In this document: piece by piece, positions 40,635-50,529 of the stretch
Position numbering within the stretch: position 1 is the stretch's first letter
Layout of the letters: each line of letters opens with the position of its first letter
Source of the DNA: Leishmania mexicana MHOM/GT/2001/U1103
Taxonomy: Eukaryota > Euglenozoa > Kinetoplastea > Trypanosomatida > Trypanosomatidae
DNA length: 52,500 nucleotides
Assembly: GCF_000234665.1 (NCBI RefSeq)
Contig: NC_018324.1
Coordinates: 1 to 52,500 of the forward strand
Direction of reading: 5' to 3'
The notes under the pieces: generated by a model
The model's input: only the letters and a program-made list of their open reading frames with translations
Databases searched by the model: none
What the model was told of the DNA's origin: nothing
Program-made: the position numbers and the translations under genes

Positions 40635-41508
40635 CCTCGAGTCTCGCGCGAGAGTCTGTCCGCGCTTGGATGAGTTCCGGACGATGTTGGCGGTGCGTAG
40701 CGACCTGTACGTGAGCCTTCCTCGCGCGCAAAACGGAAAGTGCGGCTTCACCAAGGTTAATGTTGACGAGGAGGCAACACCGGAGAATGGCGTGGCCCGT
40801 ACTTGGAGATGTAGATTGCGTTGTCGCACTCTCGCTCATGAGAAGCCGCACGCGCAAACGCACGAAATCACGCGTACATTCGAGACAGCACCAACACAGC
40901 AGAACAGCGGACAAAGACAGCCACAGAATAAGCAGGAAAAGGCATTCCACACGCGTACCAAAGGAAGGTCGCATCAACGTGTGCAAAATGTGTGTATCAC
41001 GGCCGCAATCCGCGCCGATGCACATGAGTAGCACTACCACGTCGTGTACCCCCTATCCTGTGCGCGTGTGAGTAGGGTGCTCGTTGGCCTGCTTCTCATG
41101 GAGAACTATCAGCTGTTGGTGCCCATCCTAACGCTGCGTGTCAAGCGCACTCACATAATCTGAACATGCTGTCCTCGTTTCTGCGCGAAAAGCTACCAGC
41201 GCTGCGCGCTTCCCGGCTTGCCTTTCGTTGTCGGTACCCTTTCTTTTCTCTTTCCCCGTCATCTTCCCTTTCTGTGGTGAGGGAGAACAGGTCGACTGAA
41301 GCGACGGATAAAAATCAGCTGCACACCCCGCACGGCGGGCGCCCTGCACTACACACTCTCCACATACACACACACACCTACCTCCCCTGCGACGCGGAGA
41401 TAAAACGCTCTCCGCGTCACACCGGGGCGACATCGGCTCCTTCACAAGCAAGCACGCAAACACACGCGCACATCGACTTCCATGAGAATTGGTCGAGAGC
41501 GGTAATCA
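40635..41508. other. Spacer between UBA/PUB gene and cap methyltransferase
   Basis: About 870 bp of UTR-like sequence. Frames are short on both strands and without domains. No repeat or RNA gene is recognised. Confidence 0.5.
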
Positions 41509-42612
41509 TCACTCGCTGTCCAGGAGCGCGAGCGCCTGGCGCAGGCGACGCACGACAACGGTAGAGAGGCAAAGGGTCTGATTGTTGGCCGCATCAGTCG
41601 ATAGGTCGAACCCGCACCAACGCAACAGTCGCACCGCTTCGTCTACAGGGAGAATGACGTCACGGAATGCCTTTGTTGAGATGCGCAATGTGCGCTTCTT
41701 CGTGTCAAACGGGTCGCTCACAATGTTCCCGAGGATCAGCCGGAGAGTGCGCACACACTCGGCCGTCTGCTCGGCAGGTGCACGCTTCCGTATATTGTCG
41801 ACGAGCGACTGCGCACACATGGGGGCCTCTCCAGCAAACAAGCCGACCAGTGTGTTCTGAGCAGACGAAGGTGCAGTGATGGCGGACAGGTTCCACGCAC
41901 CATCACTCGGCGATGTCGCCGTCTGTGCTGGAGCCTGCGCCCCCTGCAGAATTTCCAACTTCGCCGCCGCTTCCGCGCGAGCCTTCGTCGCCGCCTCCTC
42001 GTACTCTTTCTCTGCCAGCGCGAGCGCTTCATCCCTGGTGTGCCCTCTACGCTCTAGTCGGTCAGCAGCGATTCGAATTTTGATGCGCCGCCTTGCCTCC
42101 AAGTCGGCTGCATTCTCGCGTCGCGCCTCCTCCACGTTCATCTTTCGCCGTACTTCCTCCATCTCGCTTTTCATTCGCAGCACTTTGCGGCCCATCTCCA
42201 GACGTTCCCGCTCCTTACCCTGCAGCTCGAGCTTCTCCTCCTCTTTCTTGCGCCTCACACGTTCCTGCAACTCCCTCACCTTGGCCACGCGCTCTGCCTC
42301 CGTCAAGACGCGTTTGGCTTTGATGATCACCTCGACACCGTCCTCGAGCGCGGTGTCGAGCTCTGGGTGTCCTTCGTGCATCTGAATCCATTGCGTGCAC
42401 GTAGCCTCGTCGATGCAGCCGGCAACGATGGACTTCTTGATGGCGTTTTCGCTGAATCCCCTCCCTGCAAGGGCATCGAAGAGAGTCTGGGTGATAGTGT
42501 ACGTATCGCTGTCACTGTCTTCAGATGACGAGGAATTCGTAGATGGCGGCTTCACCGCCGCCGCAGGCTCGCCAGCTTGCCGCGACTCTGTCTCCTTTCC
42601 CTCACTGCTCAT
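41509..42612 (-). CDS. UBA-PUB domain protein, probable p97/VCP cofactor
   Basis: A 367-residue protein. The ATG at 42612 (MSSEGKETES) is preferred over a Cys-rich upstream extension. After an acidic, Ser-rich leader, residues about 42-82 form a UBA-like helical bundle (LFDALAGRGFSENAIKKSIVAG), which usually binds ubiquitin. Residues about 100-222 are a charged, continuous helix or coiled coil. Residues about 280-352 are a PUB domain (CVRTLRLILGNIVSD..., FRDVILPVDEAVRLLRWCGF), which binds the C-terminal tail of the AAA-ATPase p97/VCP in PNGase, UBXD1 and HOIP. Together they suggest an adaptor linking ubiquitylated clients to p97 in the cytosol or at the ER. No UBX domain or catalytic transglutaminase core is present. 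Fold assignments are firm; clients unknown. Confidence 0.82.
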   Translation of the reverse strand: MSSEGKETESRQAGEPAAAVKPPSTNSSSSEDSDSDTYTITQTLFDALAGRGFSENAIKKSIVAGCIDEATCTQWIQMHEGHPELDTALEDGVEVIIKAKRVLTEAERVAKVRELQERVRRKKEEEKLELQGKERERLEMGRKVLRMKSEMEEVRRKMNVEEARRENAADLEARRRIKIRIAADRLERRGHTRDEALALAEKEYEEAATKARAEAAAKLEILQGAQAPAQTATSPSDGAWNLSAITAPSSAQNTLVGLFAGEAPMCAQSLVDNIRKRAPAEQTAECVRTLRLILGNIVSDPFDTKKRTLRISTKAFRDVILPVDEAVRLLRWCGFDLSTDAANNQTLCLSTVVVRRLRQALALLDSE

Positions 42613-43423
42613 GGTGGCGTACCTACAAACGCACCCCGACAGATCTTTTGTTGTTTGTGCGTGGAATGATGTGGCGCTGCTGCGGCTACACAGCCCACAT
42701 GGCAGTCGCCGCTGTCGTGCTTGCTTGTCGGTGTTTCCTTTTTCGTTGCTCAAGCACCCTCACCAGCATGCCAAGCGCAGGGCGTGCAGAGCAGCGGGGT
42801 GATGAGGTATGCAGTGACAGACCGGCAGAGAGAGAGAGGGAGAAGGGTAATGACAGACGTGGGGTAGAGACAAGAAGAAGGAAGTCGGCCAGGCCAGTGA
42901 AAGACACGGAAGCGAGAGGCCAGCGCTGGTAACTGGATGCCGGCGACAGCGCAAAACGGGGCCTCACTACTGTATGCGAGAAAGGAGCAAGTACTCAAGG
43001 AATGTGTATTTTTTGTGTGTGCTAGGGTACATGGGAAAGGGCGCGACAGCGGCGCGCGCCGCCTGCCGCACAAGCACAGTCCCATAGGTCACCTCAGTGG
43101 CGAAGACGGCAGAGGGGGAAGCCTCCCTCGCTCTCTTGCAGCACCAGCACGGTGCTCTGCCCACGTGTCGCGCACACTCCACAAAGCGCGGCGAGGTTCA
43201 GCGCCGACACAAACACAAAAGAGGCAGCCAAAGGGGCACAACGGAAAAACAAACAAGAGCAGGGGAGGCGGCCACGGTAGGGAAGGAGGTCTCGGGTGAG
43301 TAAAAGCCACGCATCACAGCTGTGCTGCGTGCTTTTGCGATACAGACTGGAGTATGTTCTTTTTTTTCCTTTGCATTCATGGGCGCAGCTGCGCACGTGC
43401 GAGAGTGTAGATCTGGCACACAG
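42613..43423. other. Spacer between SCYL2-like gene and UBA/PUB gene
   Basis: About 810 bp. Purine-rich plus-strand runs (42818-42900) give polypyrimidine on the transcribed strand, as expected upstream of the UBA/PUB gene. A T9 run lies at 43359-43367. No gene, repeat or RNA recognised. Confidence 0.5.
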
Positions 43424-45367
43424 CTAGGAAAACAGCGATGCAAAAACGTCGTCGTCTGCGCGCGCTGGAGGCGGCGCGGCTGAAGGTGGTAATGCGTGTT
43501 GCGTCAAGGAACCAGCGAGTGCTGCAGGTGCTCCAGAGTTCGCCGCTGAGGAGGAAAAGGAGCCGCCACTCGATGGTGGTGGTGGTAGTGGCGCTGTCGC
43601 TGGCGCTGGGCCACTGCCGAGCAGCTGCGCGTACCTGACAATCGACGCGACGGCAAACTGCCGCACTGTTCCATCCGTGTGAAGCAGGAGGGGACAGAGA
43701 AGCGGGATCGACTTGACGGCTCGATGCTCCGGGTTCATCTTCTCCTGTATGCCCCTCAATAGGCCGAGCATGTAATCAAGTTGCACGGAGGTGAAGGAAA
43801 TGGCGGTGTTCGAAATGGTTCGCGTCAGGTTCACCTCCACATCCATTTTAGTCTCCGTTGCGGAGAATGTGAGGATCTTCTCGAGGCACTGAAAGGCGAG
43901 TGCAAAGGAGTCTGCGTTGGACGAGGCCACGTTGAGCAGGCGGGCGGCTATGTCCTTCGGCAAACCGAGCTTGATGGTGGGGGTCTGCGTCAGCACGTCA
44001 CGAAACCACTCCAGGCTGCCTTTCTGGAGGCGCTCATTTCCTTCGCTCGGCATAAGCTTCAGGATGAGAGGAACAATGAGCGTCGCCTTGTCCTCCACAC
44101 TCGCAAAGTGCTTGTGGATGCACTCGCGCTTCTGTAGAATTTGCTCGGCGTATACGGCGGCCGGCTGTAGCGACGGAGCACGAATAATGGCAGTCAGCAG
44201 CGACACGAAGTATTCGCGCAAGGTGCGATGAAAGCTGCTGGTAGAGAGGGTGCCGGCGCACAGCAGAAGAATTGGCAGCACAAATCGCAGCATGGCATCG
44301 ACCTTGCTCTCCTGCACCATGAGAGGCACAATGCCCGACAGGATGACAGCCTCGCAGAAATCGCCCTTCGTAAGACCATCGTAGAGCGCCTTTAGCAGTC
44401 TAAAGCGTGGGTCGCTGTCGAGGATGCCGAAGGAGAACAAACCAGTGAGCGTCTTCATGTCCGGCGTCGCGAAGGGGCCGGTGACGACGACCGTCGAGAT
44501 CGGTGGGCGTGGCAATCGTAACGCCGCGGCAGGAAAGTAGCGCGATATGTGCCCTTCGACAGCGCTCAGCTGCCGCTGCTGTTCTTGTGGGTTGCCGCAG
44601 CAGTTGAAGAGCCGCTTCCCCTGCAGGACTTCCACCGTTACCACGAGAAAGCCGTACGTGTCGCTGTCTGGGTACACGAGCGGCGCAGCACCAGCAGAGA
44701 AAAGGTCTCTGTTGGCAGCATCGTCCTTCTTAGTGCAAAACTGCACGTACTCCGTCGGCAGGTAGTCCAGTAGCGGCGCTGCCACGCTGTGGAAGGGGAA
44801 GGGCGGCGGTGGCGGTGCGCTGAGCTGAGCTCGCGGCACAGCGAAGCACAGGTCGCCGATCTTCCATTGATTGTCTTCTGTCACGTAAATGGAGGAGAGG
44901 GCAAAGTTGAAGAGGAGAAGCTCTGCTTTCTCGTGCAGGAATCGGATGGCCTCGGCGCAGTGGAAAAGTCCCAGTAGTTTCACCTGAAGAGGGAGACCCT
45001 GAACGTTCTCTGGCGCGAGCACCATCGACACCCGCTCCGCCGCAAACCATATCTTTTTCTTGTCCTCTACGAGTTGACCCTCGATGCTAAGGATGCCGGG
45101 GTGGCGCATGTGGGTCAGCAGTGCCACACTCTCCTTCACCACCTTGATCAGCGCGAGAGCCTCGCTAGCAGTGCAACGCTCCAACACCCTCTTTATACGC
45201 AGGGTGAATATAGACACCTTCTTTCCATTGGCGCGTACGACAGCGTCACACTTCTCGAACAAGTCGCTACGGCCACAAAGCGTGGTGCCGGAGGTATCCA
45301 GTTCGTAGGCGTTAAGCGGGTTTGAGGAGATCGCGGACACCACCGTCTCCTTCAGCTGCTTAAGCAT
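43424..45367 (-). CDS. SCY1-like (SCYL2-type) pseudokinase
   Basis: A 647-residue protein with an N-terminal kinase fold and C-terminal HEAT-like repeats, the SCYL layout. The frame starts at GTG (45445); the first ATG (45367, MLKQLKETVVSAIS) matches the start of SCYL2 family members. The kinase lobe has LLTHMRHPGILSIEGQLVEDKKKIWFAAE in the usual place, but the catalytic loop HRD is replaced by LLLFNFALSSIYV and DFG by GDLCF, so it should be catalytically dead. SCYL2 binds clathrin and AP adaptors and acts between the trans-Golgi and endosomes; the same role is inferred here. The C-terminal tail is Pro/Ser/Ala-rich, with DDDVFASLF-type acidic-hydrophobic ending that could contact adaptor or clathrin ears. 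Confidence 0.85.
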   Translation of the reverse strand: MLKQLKETVVSAISSNPLNAYELDTSGTTLCGRSDLFEKCDAVVRANGKKVSIFTLRIKRVLERCTASEALALIKVVKESVALLTHMRHPGILSIEGQLVEDKKKIWFAAERVSMVLAPENVQGLPLQVKLLGLFHCAEAIRFLHEKAELLLFNFALSSIYVTEDNQWKIGDLCFAVPRAQLSAPPPPPFPFHSVAAPLLDYLPTEYVQFCTKKDDAANRDLFSAGAAPLVYPDSDTYGFLVVTVEVLQGKRLFNCCGNPQEQQRQLSAVEGHISRYFPAAALRLPRPPISTVVVTGPFATPDMKTLTGLFSFGILDSDPRFRLLKALYDGLTKGDFCEAVILSGIVPLMVQESKVDAMLRFVLPILLLCAGTLSTSSFHRTLREYFVSLLTAIIRAPSLQPAAVYAEQILQKRECIHKHFASVEDKATLIVPLILKLMPSEGNERLQKGSLEWFRDVLTQTPTIKLGLPKDIAARLLNVASSNADSFALAFQCLEKILTFSATETKMDVEVNLTRTISNTAISFTSVQLDYMLGLLRGIQEKMNPEHRAVKSIPLLCPLLLHTDGTVRQFAVASIVRYAQLLGSGPAPATAPLPPPPSSGGSFSSSAANSGAPAALAGSLTQHALPPSAAPPPARADDDVFASLFS

Positions 45368-46337
45368 TTCCTGTCGCCGCCTTCTCTCGTTGTTGCGCGA
45401 AAAAATGATAGCTTTTCTCCGCACAGTTGGGGCCTGCTGTTGCACCTACGTCCTGCCCCAGTGAGACACAGCCCTTTACCTTTCCCTCCGTGCGTACAGT
45501 GGGGTGGGGAAAGAGAGTGGGCGACGCACAAGGAAGAAACGATACGCCTTGTTTCTATTTTCGTACGCCGGCTTGTCCACCTCTCCTTACCGACGATCCA
45601 GCGCGCGTCCCTGCCGGCTGAGTCACTCACGTCTCTCCTCGTCGCCTCTCCTCTCGGGGGAATGGTACTTGCAGTGCCCGATCGTCCGGCGTCTCTTCGG
45701 CTTTCGTGCGCTCCTCCTTCTGTGCGTCAACTGTGTGACGGATGAGGTGCGACGACGTATGCTGAGCAAGACCGTGTGAGTGTTTGTGGTGCAGTCAAAA
45801 AGCGCGTAAGGGGCGAGACGTGGGGAGTTGCACAAGAGTGGCAGAGAACATACCAAATACACGAAAGGAGTGAGCGCACACTTTTACAGGGCAAGAAAAA
45901 CAAGGAGGGGTAAAGTACGCACAGACACCGCAGCACTGGGCCCCATCACCGCACCTATCTCCCTTACCATCACAGAAAGTGCAGGGGGAAGGAAGCGCGT
46001 GGGGGCTCCTCTGCGCCTTTCCCGGCATATCCTCAGCGGACGCTCGCACGCACACACACTTTGACCACCCCCTTCGCTGCATTCGTCATCCAGCACACAC
46101 GCAGGATGAGCAGAGATCGAAGAGGTGCTTGGTATCTTTTCCTTTTTTTGTGAGGTATGCCGCCGTGCACAATTTTGTGCCATCCTTGTTCGTCGAGAGA
46201 GGAAGAGCTCCATCACTACCGGCACCAAAAATAGGGAAACCACCGCCGGCACCACACTGCAACACCGAGCACGAACAAAGGGAGAGAGAAGAGGAGGCAG
46301 GCACAGCCACACAAACACACACAGACCATGCAGCGTT
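45368..46337. other. Spacer, SCYL2-side part
   Basis: About 970 bp between the SCYL2-like start and the SIDER-like element. Short frames on both strands only. C/T-rich segments on the minus strand (for example 46280-46300) are compatible with splicing or polyadenylation signals. No gene recognised. Confidence 0.45.
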
Positions 46338-46923
46338 GTTTTGTTGTTGTTTTTTATATTCAGCGTGTCCACGCTCTGCCATACAGCACGAGCTCAGCTC
46401 CACGCCACAGCGGCCCTGCCACACGCCCCATCGCCGGGTGCGAAGCAGCGCTGGACACGCGCGTTACAGCAACGCGGCGACTCGGTCACCGGTGCACGGC
46501 CCCGGCCCGCAAGCCCTACCCATCACGGCAGCCTCGCAGGTCGGCTCACAGCCGCTCCTCCAATCACGCCGGCCGCCACCTCTGGTGCATCCCCCCTCGC
46601 GGGGTGACACTCACGCTCCCCACCACCAGTAGGCAGTGCGAGGGCCGGGGGGTGAGAGATGCGCTTGATCCACGCTGGCACTCTGCCGAATCATGTGGAT
46701 GGTACAACCGTGCTCGCTCCCGCAGGTCTCTCCAACGCCACACCATCCAGGACCTCACCGCCGGCATCCGTAGCGATGCATCACACGGACCTCGCTAAGT
46801 CGAGGGCACTTGACCCTGCCACCAACAGAGGTGGTTCTGATATTGGCAGGGAATGCAGGGGAGGAGGGCTCGGCATGGTCTTTCTCCACACAGAGTGAGA
46901 GCACTGAGATCTGTGATACCACG
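46338..46923 (-). mobile_element. SIDER2-like retroposon
   Basis: About 590 bp, GC-rich, between A/T-rich UTR sequence. On the minus strand the head reads GCGTGGTATCACAG ... GTGC ... ACTCTGTGTGGAG (46924-46880), shared with the element at 12.4 kb. The middle has CACCCCGCGAGGGGGGATG and AGGTGGCGG, and the 3' end is A-rich (46358-46337, AAAAAACAACAACAAAAC). Size, 5' signature and A-rich end all fit a SIDER element; these lie in 3'UTRs and SIDER2 has been linked to mRNA decay. Here it would sit in the 3'UTR of the FBPase-2 homologue. Exact ends are uncertain by tens of bases. Confidence 0.6.
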
Positions 46924-47591
46924 CATTGAGCTATCCCCCCTCCGCGTCAGCAGGTAAGACAATGGAGAACAAAAACAAAAATGTACAGGAAGCCATTACT
47001 GAAGCATCATCCATCGGATGCCCTTCTCTCTCGTAGGGACCTTCACTTCCCCATCACCTGAGGGCACAGCTTTGAATCTGCCCTCAGACAAAAGTTTGCG
47101 GTTCGAGCCGCGCAGTAGCCATGTTCTCCGAGGCGAAGTCAGCATGCGCTTGCGCACATGCGTGTTTCTAAGTAAAGGACTGCAAGAGGGGGTAAGTAAC
47201 GACCCCACTATGCCTTTCCACGCCCTACATTGGCGCACGGCGTTGTCGAACGCCGTGATCGCTCAGCAATAATAAGAGCACGAACGGAAATAACAAGTTT
47301 GGTTGGGGGGTGCGTGTATATATGCACGCGCTGGAGAGAAGGGGAGGTGGAGCAAGAAACAAATGGAGAGGTAGCAGTGCACAGCACCGCCAGCAGCGTC
47401 ACCAAAAAAAAATGAACGAGAAGCGCTGGCAAATGTGCGAAGATGAGAGCGGCAGTCGTGAGACCAAAATCGGCAAAAAAAAGGCGAGCCGAAAGCAACG
47501 CAGCGCAGGACGCGCACGTGGAGTAGGCAGGCGCGCTGATAAGCACACACACACGCCGGCGCACGCAAAAACAGATAGGCAGCCGGACTGC
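46924..47591. other. Spacer, FBPase-2 side
   Basis: About 670 bp of likely 3'UTR of the FBPase-2 homologue. A direct-plus-inverted pattern is visible near 47232-47263 (GCACGGCGTT ... AACGCCGTGATC), which could form a stem-loop. An A9 run lies at 47403-47411. No gene recognised. Confidence 0.45.
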
Positions 47592-49049
47592 CTACCAACC
47601 CTGCCAGTGGACCGTGGATCCCTCGTCTTGGCCCTGGCGAGGCGACAAGGCTATCTCAGCCAGCTGCGGTTCTCCAAGGCGGTTCATTGTGCATGCCCAG
47701 ATGGTGCGCTGTGGGCACGGAACATGGACGGCCTCTTCTACTGGCCGCCCGCCGAAAAAAGACAGCATAGTACGGAGCACGGCTTGGTGCGCGACAACCA
47801 CCACGCACTTCATGCAATTGTTCAAATCGTTCAACAGCGGTGTTAGTCGGCGGACGAGGTCGACATACGATTCGCCGTCTGGGTAGCGGAACCCGACCTT
47901 GTCAGTGTGCCGAAAACGCTGGATGAAGGGGTAGAGCGACTTCACCTCGTCGTTGGTCATGTCCTCGCAGATGCCGGCATGAATCTCGTTGAGCGACTTG
48001 AACGGTTTGAGAACACCGTGGCACAGTATGTCGGCGGTCGGTTGCGCGGTGCGCTGGGTGCGTCGCAGCTGGCTGCACCATACCTCAAAGTTGCCGTCCT
48101 CCTCCCACACGGTGGGGCGATGGTCGAACAAGTTTACATTCGTCTTAACTTGACGCTCAAAAAAGTGGGCAATGTCTTCTGCGTCGATGCGGCCGGTCTC
48201 CGTTAAGTCCGGGTCTCCGCCGAGTCGGTCCTCGACGTTGTACTCGGACTGCCCGTGGCGGGTGAAGAAGATTGGCGGGAACGACTTGAGCGTCTCGTCT
48301 GGCGCGCCCTCCAGCGGCTCCGCAGAGTAGAGCTGATACAACGTGGGAAGCATGCTGTTGAGAAAACTGGTAAGTCTGGAGCAGACAACGCTGCCGCTGC
48401 TCCGCGACGCGCGGAGTGCCTGTCGCTGGAGGCTAACGTCGATAAAGCGATAGGAGTTGTGTCTGTGGCTCTCCCACTCCTCCGCAAACCGCACGTGCCG
48501 AATTAAAAAAGAGCGATCAGGGGGGAGCAAATTCACCAGTGCCGCACGGGCATCCGCGCAGTCGCAGTCAGTAAATATAACTGCAACGGGAGTGGCAACA
48601 AAGCCCAGCTTCGGATTCGCGTCGAAGTAGTCCAAGGCAGCCGACACACACCGCCGGTTCTCTTGTAGCCATGTATCCCGTTGCGTCGCGTACGGTGTCG
48701 GACGGTGATCTTGGAAGCTCTTGGAGGCCACAAACAGCTGCACACTTTCGCCTATCCACCGAAAGTAGTGCACAAAGCGGGTGCAGAAGAACCGCGCCGG
48801 CATGCTGCACCGCTCCTCGGAGCTGACAAAGATGACAACTGGACTCGTCGCATTGGAGAAACGGTACAGTCCCATGCTCACCATCGCCACATCATTGGCG
48901 TTGGTGTCTGTGAGAGACGGCGGTTGGCGAACCACCTCTCGCTGAGTGTGATACTCTACCCCCACCATGTGTCTAAAGTCGATGGTGTTCGCTTCATTCA
49001 TGTCCCCCACATCGTACACGTTCGACGCTCTCAGGTGGGCGAGAACCAT
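47592..49049 (-). CDS. PFK-2/FBPase-2 homologue, phosphatase intact, kinase dead
   Basis: A 485-residue member of the 6-phosphofructo-2-kinase/fructose-2,6-bisphosphatase family. The C-terminal histidine phosphatase has all key parts: TRHGQSEYN with the phospho-accepting His265, Arg264 next to it, NEIHAGICEDMT with Glu355, YPDGESYVDLVRRL, and AHQAVLR with His421. So hydrolysis of fructose-2,6-bisphosphate is expected. The N-terminal half keeps the length of the kinase domain and some marks (NRRCVSAALDYF, FTDCDC) but the Walker A GxxxxGKT/S is replaced by VVIFVSSEERCSMP, so no ATP site is likely. Trypanosomatids have several such homologues, some monofunctional; fructose-2,6-bisphosphate regulates their cytosolic pyruvate kinase. 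The acceptor at 49096 supports the ATG at 49049. Confidence 0.88.
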   Translation of the reverse strand: MVLAHLRASNVYDVGDMNEANTIDFRHMVGVEYHTQREVVRQPPSLTDTNANDVAMVSMGLYRFSNATSPVVIFVSSEERCSMPARFFCTRFVHYFRWIGESVQLFVASKSFQDHRPTPYATQRDTWLQENRRCVSAALDYFDANPKLGFVATPVAVIFTDCDCADARAALVNLLPPDRSFLIRHVRFAEEWESHRHNSYRFIDVSLQRQALRASRSSGSVVCSRLTSFLNSMLPTLYQLYSAEPLEGAPDETLKSFPPIFFTRHGQSEYNVEDRLGGDPDLTETGRIDAEDIAHFFERQVKTNVNLFDHRPTVWEEDGNFEVWCSQLRRTQRTAQPTADILCHGVLKPFKSLNEIHAGICEDMTNDEVKSLYPFIQRFRHTDKVGFRYPDGESYVDLVRRLTPLLNDLNNCMKCVVVVAHQAVLRTMLSFFGGRPVEEAVHVPCPQRTIWACTMNRLGEPQLAEIALSPRQGQDEGSTVHWQGW

Positions 49050-49095
49050 TTGCGAGGCTCGGTGCGCGTCGCTATCTCACCAGCACACGTTTCCA

Positions 49096-49190
49096 CTGCC
49101 AAAAGTGAAATGCCGAAGCGTCGCGCGAGACACGTGAGCCAAGAGAAACGAAAAAAAGAAAGGCGAGGAGAAACGCGAGAGAGAGAAGGT
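49096..49190 (-). promoter_or_regulatory. Candidate spliced-leader acceptor for the FBPase-2 homologue
   Basis: A long C/T tract on the minus strand (49190-49140) is followed at some distance by TTTTGGCAG with AG at 49097-49096. The leader would be about 46 nt. An earlier AG-free interval supports use of this site. Confidence 0.5.
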
Positions 49191-49583
49191 GCAATGACCG
49201 AGTGGCCGTCTTCCCGCGGGGTAGGAAGAGCAAGCGTCGGTAGGGAGGGAGGGCTGTGGTGATGCTGAAGTATGCACCTCTGCGCGCTAAACTCTCTTTC
49301 CTGTGGACTCTTTGCTTCAGAAGCAACGCGTGCCACCTTCCACAGGGGAGTGTCGAGAACGAATGCTAGTGACGCCCATGGTAGAAGTAAAGCAATGTCC
49401 TCACGTCCTTTTTCGACGCACGAGTGCCATGTACTTGTTACTCGATCTACCCATCTCCGCGCCACCTACCACTCGTAGTCGACGAAGCGTCGCTCTACTT
49501 GATTCGTGTTTGCGCACGGAGCAGAGGGTTAGCCGGCAACATGACAACCTAGACACAGGCACACAATTCCGCAGGCACCCTCG
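49191..49583. other. Spacer between type I membrane protein and FBPase-2 homologue
   Basis: About 390 bp of UTR, too short for another gene of normal size. Nothing distinctive seen. Confidence 0.5.
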
Positions 49584-50441
49584 TTACACGGCGGTGAGCT
49601 TGGCCGCGTTGGCGACATCCTCCGCCTTCATCTTCTCGATGATCTTCTTTTGTTGGCGCAGCAGATGAAGGCGATGAGCCGGTGTCAGGTTGGTGGGGTT
49701 CTTGCCGCGGTAACTCGCCTTGTCCAGCTGACCCTTTCGGGTCAAAATACAACGCGGCAGCAGGCGCGCAGCGACGACTATGAGCAGCATCGCGATGGAG
49801 ACAAGGGTACTCGACGACGACGAATCCTTCGCTGACGTGATAGGACGATATCTGACCTCCAAATGTACGCTGCACGACTCCTGCGTGCCTGACGTGCCAT
49901 CGACGAGAACGCCGGTGAGCAGCAAAGGGCCCGCTCCCATCTTTGCGACGTAGAGCTCCCGCACTCGCCACGGGGTGGCAAGGCACTCTCCGTTGTCGGC
50001 GCTGTACAGCGGCTCTGCAGGGTCAAACCGGCGATGCAGAAGTCCGTCATTATCAAATGAACGCAACAAGGACGGCGAGAACCACACCGTCTGGCACTCG
50101 AGCCGAATGCCGTCGTCCGTGCGGACAGCCGCAAGCTTTAGAGTCAGTGACGAGGGCATGCGGCACAGCGCGTGCTCGTCGCTGGGGACGCCGGCGTAAA
50201 CAAGCCCAACGCGCGCGGCGGCGTGGTCGAACAGGCGGCCAACGCGGCCAGCGTCTCTCTCCTTCACCGTCCACTTTCCTGGTTGTACGGTGAGCTCGTA
50301 GTTGGGAGGCACAGCACCACGGCCTGGTATAAGAGTGCTCACATCCCACGTGCCGTGCTGAAGACCACCGCTGCCTCTCACAGTCGTGACGCAGAGGAGC
50401 GCTAAGAGGAGCACACAGGCGCTCACCTGAAGCTGCTGCAT
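49584..50441 (-). CDS. Hypothetical type I ER/secretory membrane protein
   Basis: A 285-residue protein. Residues 1-22 are a signal peptide (VSACVLLLALLCVTTVRG), followed by a lumenal domain to about 205, one membrane span at about 212-229 (LVSIAMLLIVVAARLL) and a basic cytosolic tail ending KAEDVANAAKLTAV. The lumenal part is strand-rich, with conserved-looking Cys at 93, 116, 153 and 190 that could form two disulfides. The topology and the LVYAGVP...SSLTLKL region are vaguely like EMC10 or PIG-X (GPI mannosyltransferase subunit), both lumenal beta domains on a single span, but I cannot support either. The start is backed by an excellent acceptor 63 nt upstream. Confidence 0.8.
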   Translation of the reverse strand: MQQLQVSACVLLLALLCVTTVRGSGGLQHGTWDVSTLIPGRGAVPPNYELTVQPGKWTVKERDAGRVGRLFDHAAARVGLVYAGVPSDEHALCRMPSSLTLKLAAVRTDDGIRLECQTVWFSPSLLRSFDNDGLLHRRFDPAEPLYSADNGECLATPWRVRELYVAKMGAGPLLLTGVLVDGTSGTQESCSVHLEVRYRPITSAKDSSSSSTLVSIAMLLIVVAARLLPRCILTRKGQLDKASYRGKNPTNLTPAHRLHLLRQQKKIIEKMKAEDVANAAKLTAV

Positions 50442-50504
50442 CGTAGATTCCTATGATCTCAGTGATTTTCGGGGAAGGCGGAAGATGCACAGAGCGCGAT
50501 CCGG

Positions 50505-50529
50505 CTAAGAATAAAGGAAAAAAAAACGC
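50505..50529 (-). promoter_or_regulatory. Strong spliced-leader acceptor for the type I membrane protein
   Basis: The minus strand reads T9, CCTTTATTCTT then AG (50506-50505), a textbook polypyrimidine-AG trans-splice site. The leader to the ATG at 50441 is about 63 nt. Confidence 0.7.
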
